Of a stretch of 64,000 nt of DNA, positions 35,419-44,035 are shown in pieces. Position numbers and translations under genes: made by a program. This DNA is from Comamonadaceae bacterium (lineage in GTDB: Bacteria; Pseudomonadota; Gammaproteobacteria; Burkholderiales; Burkholderiaceae_C): assembly GCA_947448745.1 (NCBI GenBank), contig CANFOQ010000006.1:1-64000 (forward strand), given 5' to 3'. Position 1 is the stretch's first letter. The number at the start of each line of letters is the position of its first letter. The notes below the pieces were generated by a model. The model ran no database searches, was not told the origin of the DNA, and was given only the letters and a program-made list of their open reading frames with translations.

Positions 35419-35435
35419 TGCACCATGAACGTGCA
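35419..35435. promoter_or_regulatory. NtrC-like binding site
   Basis: TGCACC-ATGAA-CGTGCA matches the NtrC consensus TGCACC-N5-GGTGCA with one mismatch. It lies between the two divergent sigma-54 motifs, about 110 bp from the urtA promoter and about 20 bp from the ureA promoter. Confidence 0.6.
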
Positions 35436-35439
35436 TTGA

Positions 35440-35458
35440 TTTGGTGCCTTGCACCAAA
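35440..35458. promoter_or_regulatory. TTTGGTGC/GCACCAAA dyad in the ure-urt intergenic region
   Basis: Two perfect 8-bp arms flank CTT. The arms contain GGTGC and GCACC half sites like those of NtrC, in the opposite order and with 3-bp spacing, so it may supply extra half sites or bind another nitrogen or urea regulator. Confidence 0.45.
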
Positions 35459-35543
35459 CAGGATGTGTTTTTCTGGTGCATCAAAGCTTGAGTGCGATCA
35501 CTAAATATGATCGGCCCCAATGATCTCGGGTTTCTACGGAGGC

Positions 35544-35559
35544 TGGCACAAGGCTTGCA
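35544..35559 (+). promoter_or_regulatory. Sigma-54 promoter for urtA
   Basis: TGGCAC-AAGGC-TTGCA is a perfect match to the -24/-12 consensus TGGCAC-N5-TTGCA. It lies 67 bp before the urtA start codon and about 110 bp downstream of the NtrC-like site, a normal enhancer distance. Confidence 0.85.
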
Positions 35560-35626
35560 AAGAGGGATGGCGCAGCCCACAAGGCGCGTTTCTCTCAACC
35601 CTCGAAAAATATTTGGAGTTCACTGC

Positions 35627-36898
35627 ATGTTGAATCGTCGTCATCACCTCAAAACACTGGCCGCAGCAGCTGCCATCGTCAGCGGTTCCCTGTACATGAC
35701 CGTTGCCCAAGCGGCCGACACCATCAAAGTGGGCGTGTTGCACAGCTTGTCTGGCACCATGGCCATTTCCGAAACTGTGTTGAAAGACACCGTGTTGATG
35801 GCCATCGATGAAATCAATGCCAAGGGTGGCGTGTTGGGCAAGAAACTCGAACCCGTGGTGGTCGATCCTGCGTCCAACTGGCCTTTGTTTGCTGAAAAAA
35901 CCAAGCAATTGCTCGGTCAAGACAAAGTCGCCGTGATCTTCGGTTGCTGGACTTCCGTGTCACGCAAATCCGTGTTGCCTGTGGTTGAAGAAATGAACGG
36001 CTTGCTGTTCTACCCGGTGCAGTACGAAGGCGAAGAGTTGTCTAAAAACGTGTTCTACACAGGTGCAGCGCCCAACCAACAAGCCATTCCTGCTGTGGAC
36101 TATTTGATGAGCAAAGACGGTGGCGCTGCCAAGCGTTGGGTCTTGTTGGGCACCGACTATGTGTACCCCCGCACCACCAACAAAATTTTGCGCGCTTACC
36201 TGATCAGCAAAGGCGTGAAAGAGTCTGACATCGACGAGAAATACACACCGTTCGGTCACTCTGACTATCAAACCATCGTGGCTGACATCAAGAAATTCTC
36301 CACCGGTGGCAAAACCGCTGTGGTTTCCACCATCAACGGTGACTCCAACGTGCCTTTCTACAAAGAGTTGGGCAATGCGGGCTTGAAAGCCAAAGACGTG
36401 CCTGTGGTGGCTTTCTCCGTGGGTGAAGAAGAACTGCGCGGCGTGGACACCAAGCCTTTGGTCGGTCACTTGGCTGCTTGGAATTACTTCCAATCTATCA
36501 AGAACCCAGCCAACGACGAGTTCATCAAAAAATGGTCTGCTTATGCCAAAGCGAAAGGCATTGCTGGTCACAAAGACAAGCCTTTGACCAACGACCCGAT
36601 GGAAGCGACGTACATCGGCATCAACATGTGGAAGCAAGCGGTTGAAAAAGCCAAGTCCACCGATGTTGACAAAGTCATCGCTGCCATGGCCGGTCAAACT
36701 TTCAAAGCACCGAGCGGCATCACCAGCAAGATGGATGAGAAAAACCACCACTTGCACAAATCCGTGTTCATCGGCGAAATCAAAGCAGACGGCCAGTTCA
36801 ACGTGGTTTGGAAAACACCAGGTCCTGTGAAAGCCAAGCCATGGAGCCCTTACATCCCTGGCAACGACGTCAAGCCTGACGAACCTGTCAAGAAGTAA
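35627..36898 (+). CDS. urtA: Urea ABC transporter substrate-binding protein
   Basis: A 423-residue periplasmic protein. A signal peptide (MLNRRHHLKTLAAAAAIVSG, cleavage near AQA) precedes IKVGVLHSLSGTMAISE, the typical start of urea/short-chain amide binding proteins. The blocks VIFGCWTSVSRKSVLPVVE and LFYPVQYEGEE are diagnostic of UrtA rather than of branched-chain amino acid binders. ATG 35627 follows TTGGAG. It is under the sigma-54 promoter at 35544, and a strong terminator follows. Confidence 0.95.
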   Translation: MLNRRHHLKTLAAAAAIVSGSLYMTVAQAADTIKVGVLHSLSGTMAISETVLKDTVLMAIDEINAKGGVLGKKLEPVVVDPASNWPLFAEKTKQLLGQDKVAVIFGCWTSVSRKSVLPVVEEMNGLLFYPVQYEGEELSKNVFYTGAAPNQQAIPAVDYLMSKDGGAAKRWVLLGTDYVYPRTTNKILRAYLISKGVKESDIDEKYTPFGHSDYQTIVADIKKFSTGGKTAVVSTINGDSNVPFYKELGNAGLKAKDVPVVAFSVGEEELRGVDTKPLVGHLAAWNYFQSIKNPANDEFIKKWSAYAKAKGIAGHKDKPLTNDPMEATYIGINMWKQAVEKAKSTDVDKVIAAMAGQTFKAPSGITSKMDEKNHHLHKSVFIGEIKADGQFNVVWKTPGPVKAKPWSPYIPGNDVKPDEPVKK

Positions 36899-36920
36899 TC
36901 GCATCTGTTGAGCGATATGC

Positions 36921-36956
36921 ACAGGGGAGGGGCGTCAAGTCACTCCCCTGTTTTTT
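36921..36956 (+). terminator. Intrinsic terminator/attenuator between urtA and urtB
   Basis: ACAGGGGAG pairs perfectly with CTCCCCTGT (nine pairs, 13-base loop) and runs into six T residues. It lies 22 bp before the urtB start. Partial termination would give the binding protein in excess over the membrane components. Confidence 0.85.
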
Positions 36957-36978
36957 GAAACACATCAAAAGAGTTGGT

Positions 36979-38559
36979 ATGAAACGGATTGGGTTGGCAG
37001 CAAGTGCTGTGTGCTGGATGTTGTGGTTGAGCCCCGTCCAAGCATTGACCACAGCGCAAGTGCATGACACGGTGGTGGGTGAAACCGATGCCCGCATCAA
37101 TGGTTTGCAAAAAGCATTGGCCCAGGCCGATGCACAAACTGCTGTATTCCTTCAAGCCTTGGCCGACGACGCCGTGATGGTGGCGGGCAACAGTGTGGTG
37201 GTGGTGCGTGATGGCAAAGCACTCGACCCGGTCAGCAACGCCGAAGTGAAGATGCCCGACAACGCCGAAAGCGTGGTCAGCAACAACCGCATGCGCGGCG
37301 AGGTGGATGCCGCCTTGTCTGCTTTGCAATTGCTCAGCCCCGACGACGCGCAGCGCTTGAAAGCCGCACAAGCCTTGGTGTCCGAACCGGATGCCAGCAA
37401 ATTGCCCTTGCTTGAAAAAGCCTTGGCTGCAGAAAAGAATGAAGCCATTGCCAAGTTGTTGCGCTTGGCCAATGCCGCGATTGACATTGCCAACCCCGAT
37501 GCCGCCAAACGCTTGCAAGCGGCACGTGCATTGGCAGAAAGTAAAACACCCAACACCCAGTTGTTGTTGAACCAACAACTGAGTTTGGAAACGGATGCAC
37601 AAGTTAAAGCCCAACTCATCGCCTCCTTGGCCGACATCAAAGGGGCGCTGGCATGGGGCGAACGACTCGGTGCCTTGTTCACCGGCATCAGCTTGGGTTC
37701 CATCTTGTTGTTGGTGGCGCTGGGCTTGGCCATCACCTATGGCTTGATGGGCGTGATCAACATGGCCCATGGCGAGTTGATGATGGTGGGGGCTTATGCC
37801 ACCTATGTGGTGCAAGCGCATGTGCGCAACCATGCCCCTGGCTTGTTCGATTACTACTTGGCATTGGCCATTCCGATGGCCTTTCTGTCAGCCGCTTTGG
37901 TGGGTGCATTGTTAGAGCGTGTGGTGTTGCGCCATTTGTATGGCCGCCCACTTGAAACTTTGTTGGCCACTTGGGGCATCAGTTTGATCTTGATGCAAAC
38001 CGTGCGCACCGTGTTCGGGGCGCAAAACGTGGCGGTGGAAAACCCCTCGTGGATGAGTGGTGGTATTCAAGTGTTGGCCAATCTGAGCCTGCCTTGGAAC
38101 CGTGTCTTGATTGTGGTGTTTGCCTTGATGGTGTTGGCCGCTGTGGCTTTGTTGATCAGTCAAACAAGGCTGGGTTTGTTTGTGCGTGGTGTCACGCAAA
38201 ACCGCGCCATGGCTTCTTGCATGGGCGTCAACACCGCACGTATTGACACCTATGCGTTTGCGCTGGGTTCAGGCATTGCGGGTTTGGCCGGTTGCGCTTT
38301 GAGTCAAATTGGCAATGTCGGCCCCGACCTGGGTCAAGGCTACATCGTGGACGCCTTCATGGTGGTGGTCTTGGGTGGTGTGGGCCAGTTGGCCGGTACG
38401 GTTTATGCCGCACTGGGCTTGGGTGTCTTGAATAAATTGCTAGAAGGTTGGACCGGCGCTGTGCTGGCCAAGATTGCCGTGTTGGTGTTCATCATTGTCT
38501 TCATCCAAAAACGACCCCAAGGTTTGTTTGCGATGAAGGGCAGAAGTGCGGAGGCCTGA
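36979..38559 (+). CDS. urtB: Urea ABC transporter permease UrtB
   Basis: A 526-residue protein. A signal-like N-terminus and a periplasmic helical domain of about 220 residues (repeated LAQAD and KLLRLANAAIDIAN-type helices) precede a LivH-like permease with about eight membrane helices, including YGLMGVINMAHGELMMVGAYA and NRAMASCMGVNT. This long two-part form is usual for UrtB in proteobacteria. ATG 36979 was preferred over a TTG start 24 bp earlier that lies in the terminator T-run. The stop is one base from the urtC start. Confidence 0.94.
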   Translation: MKRIGLAASAVCWMLWLSPVQALTTAQVHDTVVGETDARINGLQKALAQADAQTAVFLQALADDAVMVAGNSVVVVRDGKALDPVSNAEVKMPDNAESVVSNNRMRGEVDAALSALQLLSPDDAQRLKAAQALVSEPDASKLPLLEKALAAEKNEAIAKLLRLANAAIDIANPDAAKRLQAARALAESKTPNTQLLLNQQLSLETDAQVKAQLIASLADIKGALAWGERLGALFTGISLGSILLLVALGLAITYGLMGVINMAHGELMMVGAYATYVVQAHVRNHAPGLFDYYLALAIPMAFLSAALVGALLERVVLRHLYGRPLETLLATWGISLILMQTVRTVFGAQNVAVENPSWMSGGIQVLANLSLPWNRVLIVVFALMVLAAVALLISQTRLGLFVRGVTQNRAMASCMGVNTARIDTYAFALGSGIAGLAGCALSQIGNVGPDLGQGYIVDAFMVVVLGGVGQLAGTVYAALGLGVLNKLLEGWTGAVLAKIAVLVFIIVFIQKRPQGLFAMKGRSAEA

Positions 38560-38560
38560 G

Positions 38561-39682
38561 ATGAACAAACTTCAATTGCCCGCTGCCCCTGGTTTGCTGT
38601 CACCCTTGGGCTGGACCGTGTTCGCTGTGTTGTTGGTTTTGTTGACGGTGATGGCACCGCTGTTGAATGTGGTGTTTCCAGCCGATCATCCTTTGCATCT
38701 GAGTGATTTTGCTGTGTCCCTGATTGGCAAGATCATGTGCTTTGCCATTTGTGCCTTGGCCATGGATTTGATCTGGGGCTATACCGGCATTTTGTCTTTG
38801 GGCCATGGATTGTTTTTCGCACTGGGGGCCTATGCCATGGGCATGTACCTGATGCGTCAAATTGGCTTGGACGGCAACTACAAATCCGAACTGCCCGACT
38901 TCATGGTCTTCCTCGATTGGAAAACCCTGCCTTGGCACTGGTACTTCAGCGACAGTTTTGTCGCCACCTTGTTGCTGGTGGTGTTGGCACCCGGCGTGTT
39001 GGCCTTGGTGTTTGGTTACTTCGCCTTCCGTTCGCGCATCAAAGGGGTGTATTTCTCCATCATCACGCAGGCCATGACCTTTGCCTTCATGCTCTTGTTT
39101 TTCCGCAATGAAACTGGCTTTGGTGGCAACAACGGCTTCACCGATTTCAAACGCATCTTGAACATTCCTTTGGCCACCCCCAGCATGCGCATGGTCTTGT
39201 TTGTGCTGAGTGCTTTGTGCTTGTTCGGCTTCTTCTTGGCTGCACGTTGGTTGGTGCAAAGCAAGTACGGTCGTGTCTTGCAAGCCATCCGTGACGCTGA
39301 AAGCCGGGTCATGTTTTCAGGCTACTCGCCCTTGCCCTACAAGCTCAGCATTTGGGTCATCTCGGCTGTCATGTGCGGCGTGGCCGGTGCTTTGTATGTG
39401 CCGCAAGTGGGCATCATCAACCCGAGCGAAATGAGCCCGGCCAATTCAATTGAGATCGCCATCTGGGCGGCTGTGGGTGGCCGTGGCAGCCTGATCGGCC
39501 CCATTGTGGGCGCCTTCATGGTGAATGGCGCTAAGAGTTGGTTGACCGTGGTGGCCCCTGAATACTGGTTGTATGTGTTGGGTGCCTTGTTCATTGTGGT
39601 CACGCTCTACATGCCGCAGGGCTTGGTGGGCTTGGTGAAAAGCATCCGCAGCAAGTGGAACAAATCAGGAGCCGCATCATGA
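38561..39682 (+). CDS. urtC: Urea ABC transporter permease UrtC
   Basis: A 373-residue LivM-like permease with about nine membrane helices; MDLIWGYTGILSLGHGLFFALGAYAMGMY is its conserved early helix pair and VFGYFAFRSRIKGVYFSIITQAMTFA the central block (both quoted only in part elsewhere in the family). It pairs with UrtB to form the channel. ATG 38561 directly follows the urtB stop with GGCCTGAG upstream. The end overlaps the urtD start in ATGA. Confidence 0.94.
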   Translation: MNKLQLPAAPGLLSPLGWTVFAVLLVLLTVMAPLLNVVFPADHPLHLSDFAVSLIGKIMCFAICALAMDLIWGYTGILSLGHGLFFALGAYAMGMYLMRQIGLDGNYKSELPDFMVFLDWKTLPWHWYFSDSFVATLLLVVLAPGVLALVFGYFAFRSRIKGVYFSIITQAMTFAFMLLFFRNETGFGGNNGFTDFKRILNIPLATPSMRMVLFVLSALCLFGFFLAARWLVQSKYGRVLQAIRDAESRVMFSGYSPLPYKLSIWVISAVMCGVAGALYVPQVGIINPSEMSPANSIEIAIWAAVGGRGSLIGPIVGAFMVNGAKSWLTVVAPEYWLYVLGALFIVVTLYMPQGLVGLVKSIRSKWNKSGAAS

Positions 39683-40551
39683 CCCCCGATTTGATGGAAG
39701 CCAACGCTCAACGTTTGGAAGACTTCAAGTTCAAACAAGTGCAAGCACCGGCCTCGGGTGGGCGCAGTGCCGCTTTCTCCAGGCTTCATGTGCCCGGCGA
39801 ATTGGACTTGGCACACGGGCGCATTTTGTATTTGGAAGATGTGAACGTGAGCTTCGATGGCTTCAAGGCCATCAACAATTTGTCGCTTGACATTGGCGTG
39901 GGTGAACTGCGTTGCATCATTGGCCCCAATGGTGCGGGCAAGACCACGATGATGGACATCATCACGGGTAAAACCAAGCCGGATTCAGGTCAGGTTTTCT
40001 TTGGCAGCACCATCGACTTGCTGCGCCACAACGAGCCCGAGATTGCCCAAATGGGCATTGGCCGCAAGTTTCAAAAACCCACTGTGTTTGAGCACCTGAG
40101 TGTGTTTGAAAACCTGGAATTGGCATTGAAAACACACAAGGGTGTGGCTGCCTCCATGTTCTTCAAATTGAATGGTGTGCAATCAGACCGCTTGGCCGAG
40201 GTGTTGCACACCATCCATTTAGAAAACGCTTTCACACGCCAAGCCGGCAATTTGAGCCATGGCCAAAAACAGTGGTTGGAAATTGGCATGCTGCTGATGC
40301 AAGACCCCAAGTTGTTGTTGCTGGACGAACCGGTGGCCGGCATGACCGACCAAGAAACCGAGCGCACCGCTGAATTGTTCTTGAGCTTGAAAGGCAAGCA
40401 CTCCTTGATGGTGGTGGAACACGACATGGCCTTTATTCGCCAAATCTCCGACATCGTCACGGTTTTGTGTGATGGCGCGGTCTTGGCGCAAGGCAGCTTG
40501 GACGAAGTGCAAGAAGACGAACGCGTCATTGACGTTTATTTGGGACGCTGA
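39679..40551 (+). CDS. urtD: Urea ABC transporter ATP-binding protein UrtD
   Basis: A 290-residue LivG-type ATPase: Walker A GPNGAGKTT, signature LSHGQKQWLEIG, Walker B LLLLDEPVAGM and the switch His in VVEHDMAF. An N-terminal extension of about 50 residues precedes the domain. AGGAGCCGC provides the ribosome-binding site, and ATG 39679 overlaps the urtC stop by four bases. Confidence 0.95.
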   Translation: MTPDLMEANAQRLEDFKFKQVQAPASGGRSAAFSRLHVPGELDLAHGRILYLEDVNVSFDGFKAINNLSLDIGVGELRCIIGPNGAGKTTMMDIITGKTKPDSGQVFFGSTIDLLRHNEPEIAQMGIGRKFQKPTVFEHLSVFENLELALKTHKGVAASMFFKLNGVQSDRLAEVLHTIHLENAFTRQAGNLSHGQKQWLEIGMLLMQDPKLLLLDEPVAGMTDQETERTAELFLSLKGKHSLMVVEHDMAFIRQISDIVTVLCDGAVLAQGSLDEVQEDERVIDVYLGR

Positions 40552-40553
40552 TC

Positions 40554-41246
40554 ATGTTGGCCATTGAACATATTCACCAGTACTACGGCGGCTCGCACAT
40601 CCTGCGTGACATCAGCTTGACGGCGAAAGCCGGACAAATCACCGTCTTGTTGGGGCGCAACGGTGTAGGCAAAACCACCTTGTTGAAATCCTTGATGGGC
40701 TTGGTGCCGGTTCGCAAAGGCCACATCAGCTTTGAAGGCCACACCATCACCAACGCCACGCCCTATGAGCGCGCACGGGCCGGCATTGGTTATGTGCCCC
40801 AAGGTCGCGACATCTTCAACCGACTCACTGTTGAGGACAACCTGCGCATGGGTTTGGCCACCCAACCCGCTTCCGCTGATATTCCGCAAGAGTTGTTCAC
40901 GTTGTTCCCCATCTTGGAACAAATGCGCCACCGTCGAGGTGGCGATTTGTCCGGCGGACAACAGCAGCAGTTGGCCATTGCACGCGCACTTGCAGGCAAG
41001 CCCAAGTTGTTGGTTTTGGATGAGCCCACCGAAGGCATTCAGCCCAGCATCATCAAGGACATTGGCCGCGTGATTCAACAATTGGCACGGCGTGGCGACA
41101 TGGCGATTTTGTTGTGCGAGCAATACTACGACTTTGCCGAAGAACTGGCTGATCAGTATCTGGTGATGGAACGCGGTGAAGTGATTGCGAAAGGGCCCGG
41201 GGCCGAGATGCAAGAGAAAGGCATCCGCAAGCTGGTCTCTATTTGA
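40554..41246 (+). CDS. urtE: Urea ABC transporter ATP-binding protein UrtE
   Basis: A 230-residue LivF-type ATPase with Walker A GRNGVGKTTL, Q-loop VPQGRDIF, signature LSGGQQQQLAIARAL and Walker B LLVLDEPTEG. It completes the five-part urea importer and begins 2 bp after urtD. The transcription unit meets the response regulator gene convergently, 18 bp apart, with no clear terminator. Confidence 0.95.
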   Translation: MLAIEHIHQYYGGSHILRDISLTAKAGQITVLLGRNGVGKTTLLKSLMGLVPVRKGHISFEGHTITNATPYERARAGIGYVPQGRDIFNRLTVEDNLRMGLATQPASADIPQELFTLFPILEQMRHRRGGDLSGGQQQQLAIARALAGKPKLLVLDEPTEGIQPSIIKDIGRVIQQLARRGDMAILLCEQYYDFAEELADQYLVMERGEVIAKGPGAEMQEKGIRKLVSI

Positions 41247-41264
41247 GTCAAGCCCGTCAGGCCT

Positions 41265-42020
41265 TCAACCAGCCTTGACCTTCAACGGCGTCGACAGCCG
41301 GTAGCCCGCCCCGTGCACGGTCTTGATTTCAAAAGCTTGCCCTTTGAATTTGAACAGTTTGGCACGCAGACGGCTGATCAAGACTTCCAAGCGCACCTTG
41401 TCGAAGCTGGTGCGTTGTGCCTCAGCCCCGAGTTTGTCGATCATTTCTTCGTAAGTGCAATGCGTCGAGGTTTGCGCCAAGGTGATGAGGGCAATCGTTT
41501 CTTTCGGCGTCAAGCTCAACACATCGGCATCGGGGGCGCTCAGTGACATGCTTTTTTGGTGCACGGTCCAGGCATTCGTGGCGGTCAAGGGGCTGGCACC
41601 ATGCCGATCATGGCGGCGCATCAGGTTGCGAATCACCGCCAAAATTTCTTCGGGGCGTGTGGGTTTGGTCAGGTAAACATCGGCGCCGGCCTGGTAGCCC
41701 TCGGTGCGCTCACTGCCCATGACCCGGGCGGTCAGCATCACAATACCCATGTAGGGGTGCAGGTCGCGTAACCATTTGCACAAGCTGATGCCGTCTTCGT
41801 TGGGCAAGTTCAGGTCCAGCATGACCACATCCGGCGTGGTGATGGTCAACAAGGACCGCATGTGTTCGCCGTCATAGGCGCAACGTGTGGCGTAGCCCGC
41901 GGCAGACAGCACCAAGGCCAGCTCATCGCTCACACGCAGGTTGTCTTCCACCAACAGCACCGAGCCCAAGACGGGGGTGGGCGTCTGGTCAACAGTTTCA
42001 AGGTCTGGGTCGTCGTGCAT
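41265..42020 (-). CDS. OmpR-family response regulator
   Basis: A 251-residue regulator: receiver domain with phosphoacceptor Asp in VVMLDLNLPNEDG and the Lys in YLTKPTRP, then a winged-helix domain ending IKTVHGAGYRLSTPL. It is paired with the histidine kinase upstream (2-bp gap). The start MHDDPDLETV at 42020 was chosen for the 2-bp spacing and because the frame further upstream lies in the kinase. The two-component system is next to, and divergent from, the two-partner secretion genes, which it may control; it also lies next to the urea genes. Confidence 0.9.
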   Translation of the reverse strand: MHDDPDLETVDQTPTPVLGSVLLVEDNLRVSDELALVLSAAGYATRCAYDGEHMRSLLTITTPDVVMLDLNLPNEDGISLCKWLRDLHPYMGIVMLTARVMGSERTEGYQAGADVYLTKPTRPEEILAVIRNLMRRHDRHGASPLTATNAWTVHQKSMSLSAPDADVLSLTPKETIALITLAQTSTHCTYEEMIDKLGAEAQRTSFDKVRLEVLISRLRAKLFKFKGQAFEIKTVHGAGYRLSTPLKVKAG

Positions 42021-42022
42021 GC

Positions 42023-43930
42023 TCAAGCCTTGATCGCAAAGTGAAAGGTGACCACATTGGACGCATGGGTGTAGTGCAACTCGGTGCCCAAGGCATGCGC
42101 CATGGACTGGGCCAGCCACAAACCCAATCCTGCGCCCGATTGTTGTTTGGCCCATTCGGCGCGGTAATAGCGTTGAAATACTTGGTCGGGGTCGGGGGCA
42201 CCATCGGGGGGCACTTCATTCGACACCGTGAACACGATCTCGGACTGCGGACCATGGGGTTTGGACTCCACTTTGAACTCCACCAATGTTTCGGGCACCG
42301 CATATTTCAGGGCGTTGTTCAGCAGGTTGTTCAGAATGGCCTTCACATAATAGATGTCGGTGTGCACCAACTGGTGTTCATCACAACCGCGCACGATGCT
42401 GTAAATGCGTTCCGAGGTTTGCGCGTTTTTCACCACGCTGAGGATGACGCCCAAGGGAAAGGGTTCGATGGTGACGGGGATGTAGCCTTGCTCGTATTTG
42501 TCGATTTCCGAGCAGCGTTCAATGATGCCGTCGATTTCATCCAAGGAGTAGCTGATGGCATTGACCCTTTGCAAGGACGGTTCATCGCCCAACAAGCGTT
42601 GCCGAATCGAACTCAAGGCCATGCTGCTGGCCATCAAGGGGTTTTTCAATTCATGGGTCAGCATGGCGATGAATTGTTTTTGCAACTTCAGACGGGAGGA
42701 CTCTTTGTCCAACGCATCTTGGGTGACGGCCAATTGCGTGTTGATTCTTTTCACGCGCTGGCTCACCAGCAAGTCAAAGGTCCAAGCTGTCAGCACCAAC
42801 ACCGCCAAGGGCAAGGACGTTCTGAGCAGCATGATCAAACTGATCATCGGCATGTCGCCCAAGCCAAAGGGGTTGACAAAGGGTTTGAACAAATTGGCGG
42901 CGCTGGGGTAGGGCGTCAACATGAACAGCAGCAGCAAGACAAACAAGCCGATTTCGGAGGGCAGCTTCAGTTGATGTCGGGCTTGAATGGCTTGCATCAG
43001 CAAAACCGCGAAACACACCCATTGACCGTACCTGTAAATGTTTTCCGCCAGCAGCATGGCGATGGATGCATCAATCAAGCCGCCTAACCAAACCAAGGCC
43101 AAGGCGGCGAAAAAAATCCACAAGTATTTGGTCCATTGGCCGTCTTTGAACAGTTGGGTGGCCAGCACCATCCAAATGAAGAAAAACGAGACCATCCCCC
43201 CCATCATGGCCAAAGGAAAGACGCGGTGAAAAAATTGTTGATCGATGCCTGTCAGGAAAGGCAGCATGCCCATACAACTGATCCAGGCAGAGGGGATGCA
43301 GATAGAAAGCGATGCGATGCCCACACTCAACCAATTGAATTTGATCGCCAAGCGCACCAAAGCCAATACCAAGGCCAGAAGGGTCATGGTGGTCACCATG
43401 ATCACAAACATGTCCACCCGGCGTTGCACGAAATCAATTTTGTCTTTGGCATCGACCATCAAGCTCATGCGGAAATCCAGCGGCGAGCGCAAGCGCATGT
43501 AAATGGCACTGTGGCTTGGGTTGGGGCCCAAGTGCAAGGGCAAAGCCAAGGCGTTGGCTGTGTAGGTATTGACAACCCATTCCTCAGGATTGAATTCGGC
43601 TTGTTTGTAGACCGTGGCCTCGGTCAGCATGGCGGGTAAAAATTTCAAGTACCAATCCACTGTGCTGTCGCTGGGCTGAGCCTCTTCCAACTTGAGCCAC
43701 ACCACACTGTCGGAGAAGTCCAACTTGTGGGTGTAGTCCATGGGTTTGAAATCGGCTTGTTGGACCGCTTGGATGTCCATCTGTTGGCTGGTATCGACAA
43801 AGACCAACTGTTGGAAGTTGGCCGTTGGCGAATCCGTGTTCGCTGCCCAGCATCCCATGGACGTGACAGCCCAAAGGACCGCGATGCCCAAACGCCCAAG
43901 CCATTGATGACGCCAATCCCTCGTGTTCAT
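42023..43930 (-). CDS. Sensor histidine kinase, 7TMR-DISM type
   Basis: A 635-residue kinase. A signal sequence (cleavage near CWA) is followed by a periplasmic 7TMR-DISMED2-like beta domain (about residues 30-165) and a block of seven membrane helices (about 180-390). HisKA follows with the phosphoaccepting His in FIAMLTHELKNPL, then an HATPase domain with LNNLLNNALKYA (N box) and SGAGLGLWLAQ (G box). ATG 43930 begins the signal sequence; a start 13 codons upstream is less likely. DISM sensors often detect carbohydrates or other small ligands outside the cell. Confidence 0.9.
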   Translation of the reverse strand: MNTRDWRHQWLGRLGIAVLWAVTSMGCWAANTDSPTANFQQLVFVDTSQQMDIQAVQQADFKPMDYTHKLDFSDSVVWLKLEEAQPSDSTVDWYLKFLPAMLTEATVYKQAEFNPEEWVVNTYTANALALPLHLGPNPSHSAIYMRLRSPLDFRMSLMVDAKDKIDFVQRRVDMFVIMVTTMTLLALVLALVRLAIKFNWLSVGIASLSICIPSAWISCMGMLPFLTGIDQQFFHRVFPLAMMGGMVSFFFIWMVLATQLFKDGQWTKYLWIFFAALALVWLGGLIDASIAMLLAENIYRYGQWVCFAVLLMQAIQARHQLKLPSEIGLFVLLLLFMLTPYPSAANLFKPFVNPFGLGDMPMISLIMLLRTSLPLAVLVLTAWTFDLLVSQRVKRINTQLAVTQDALDKESSRLKLQKQFIAMLTHELKNPLMASSMALSSIRQRLLGDEPSLQRVNAISYSLDEIDGIIERCSEIDKYEQGYIPVTIEPFPLGVILSVVKNAQTSERIYSIVRGCDEHQLVHTDIYYVKAILNNLLNNALKYAVPETLVEFKVESKPHGPQSEIVFTVSNEVPPDGAPDPDQVFQRYYRAEWAKQQSGAGLGLWLAQSMAHALGTELHYTHASNVVTFHFAIKA

Positions 43931-44035
43931 GGGGAAGATCTTACGGGTTCGTTCTGTATTTCCTTGCATTCAAAGGAAAGGTTTACCCCGTCTGCATTGC
44001 TATAAACCCAGTCCGACAAACTTCCAAGACCCACC

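Noticed and set aside
41885-43087. Long open frame on the plus strand opposite the two-component genes
   Set aside because: It lies antisense to well-supported kinase and regulator genes, has no recognisable domain and a His/Gln-rich shadow composition typical of the reverse strand of these genes.
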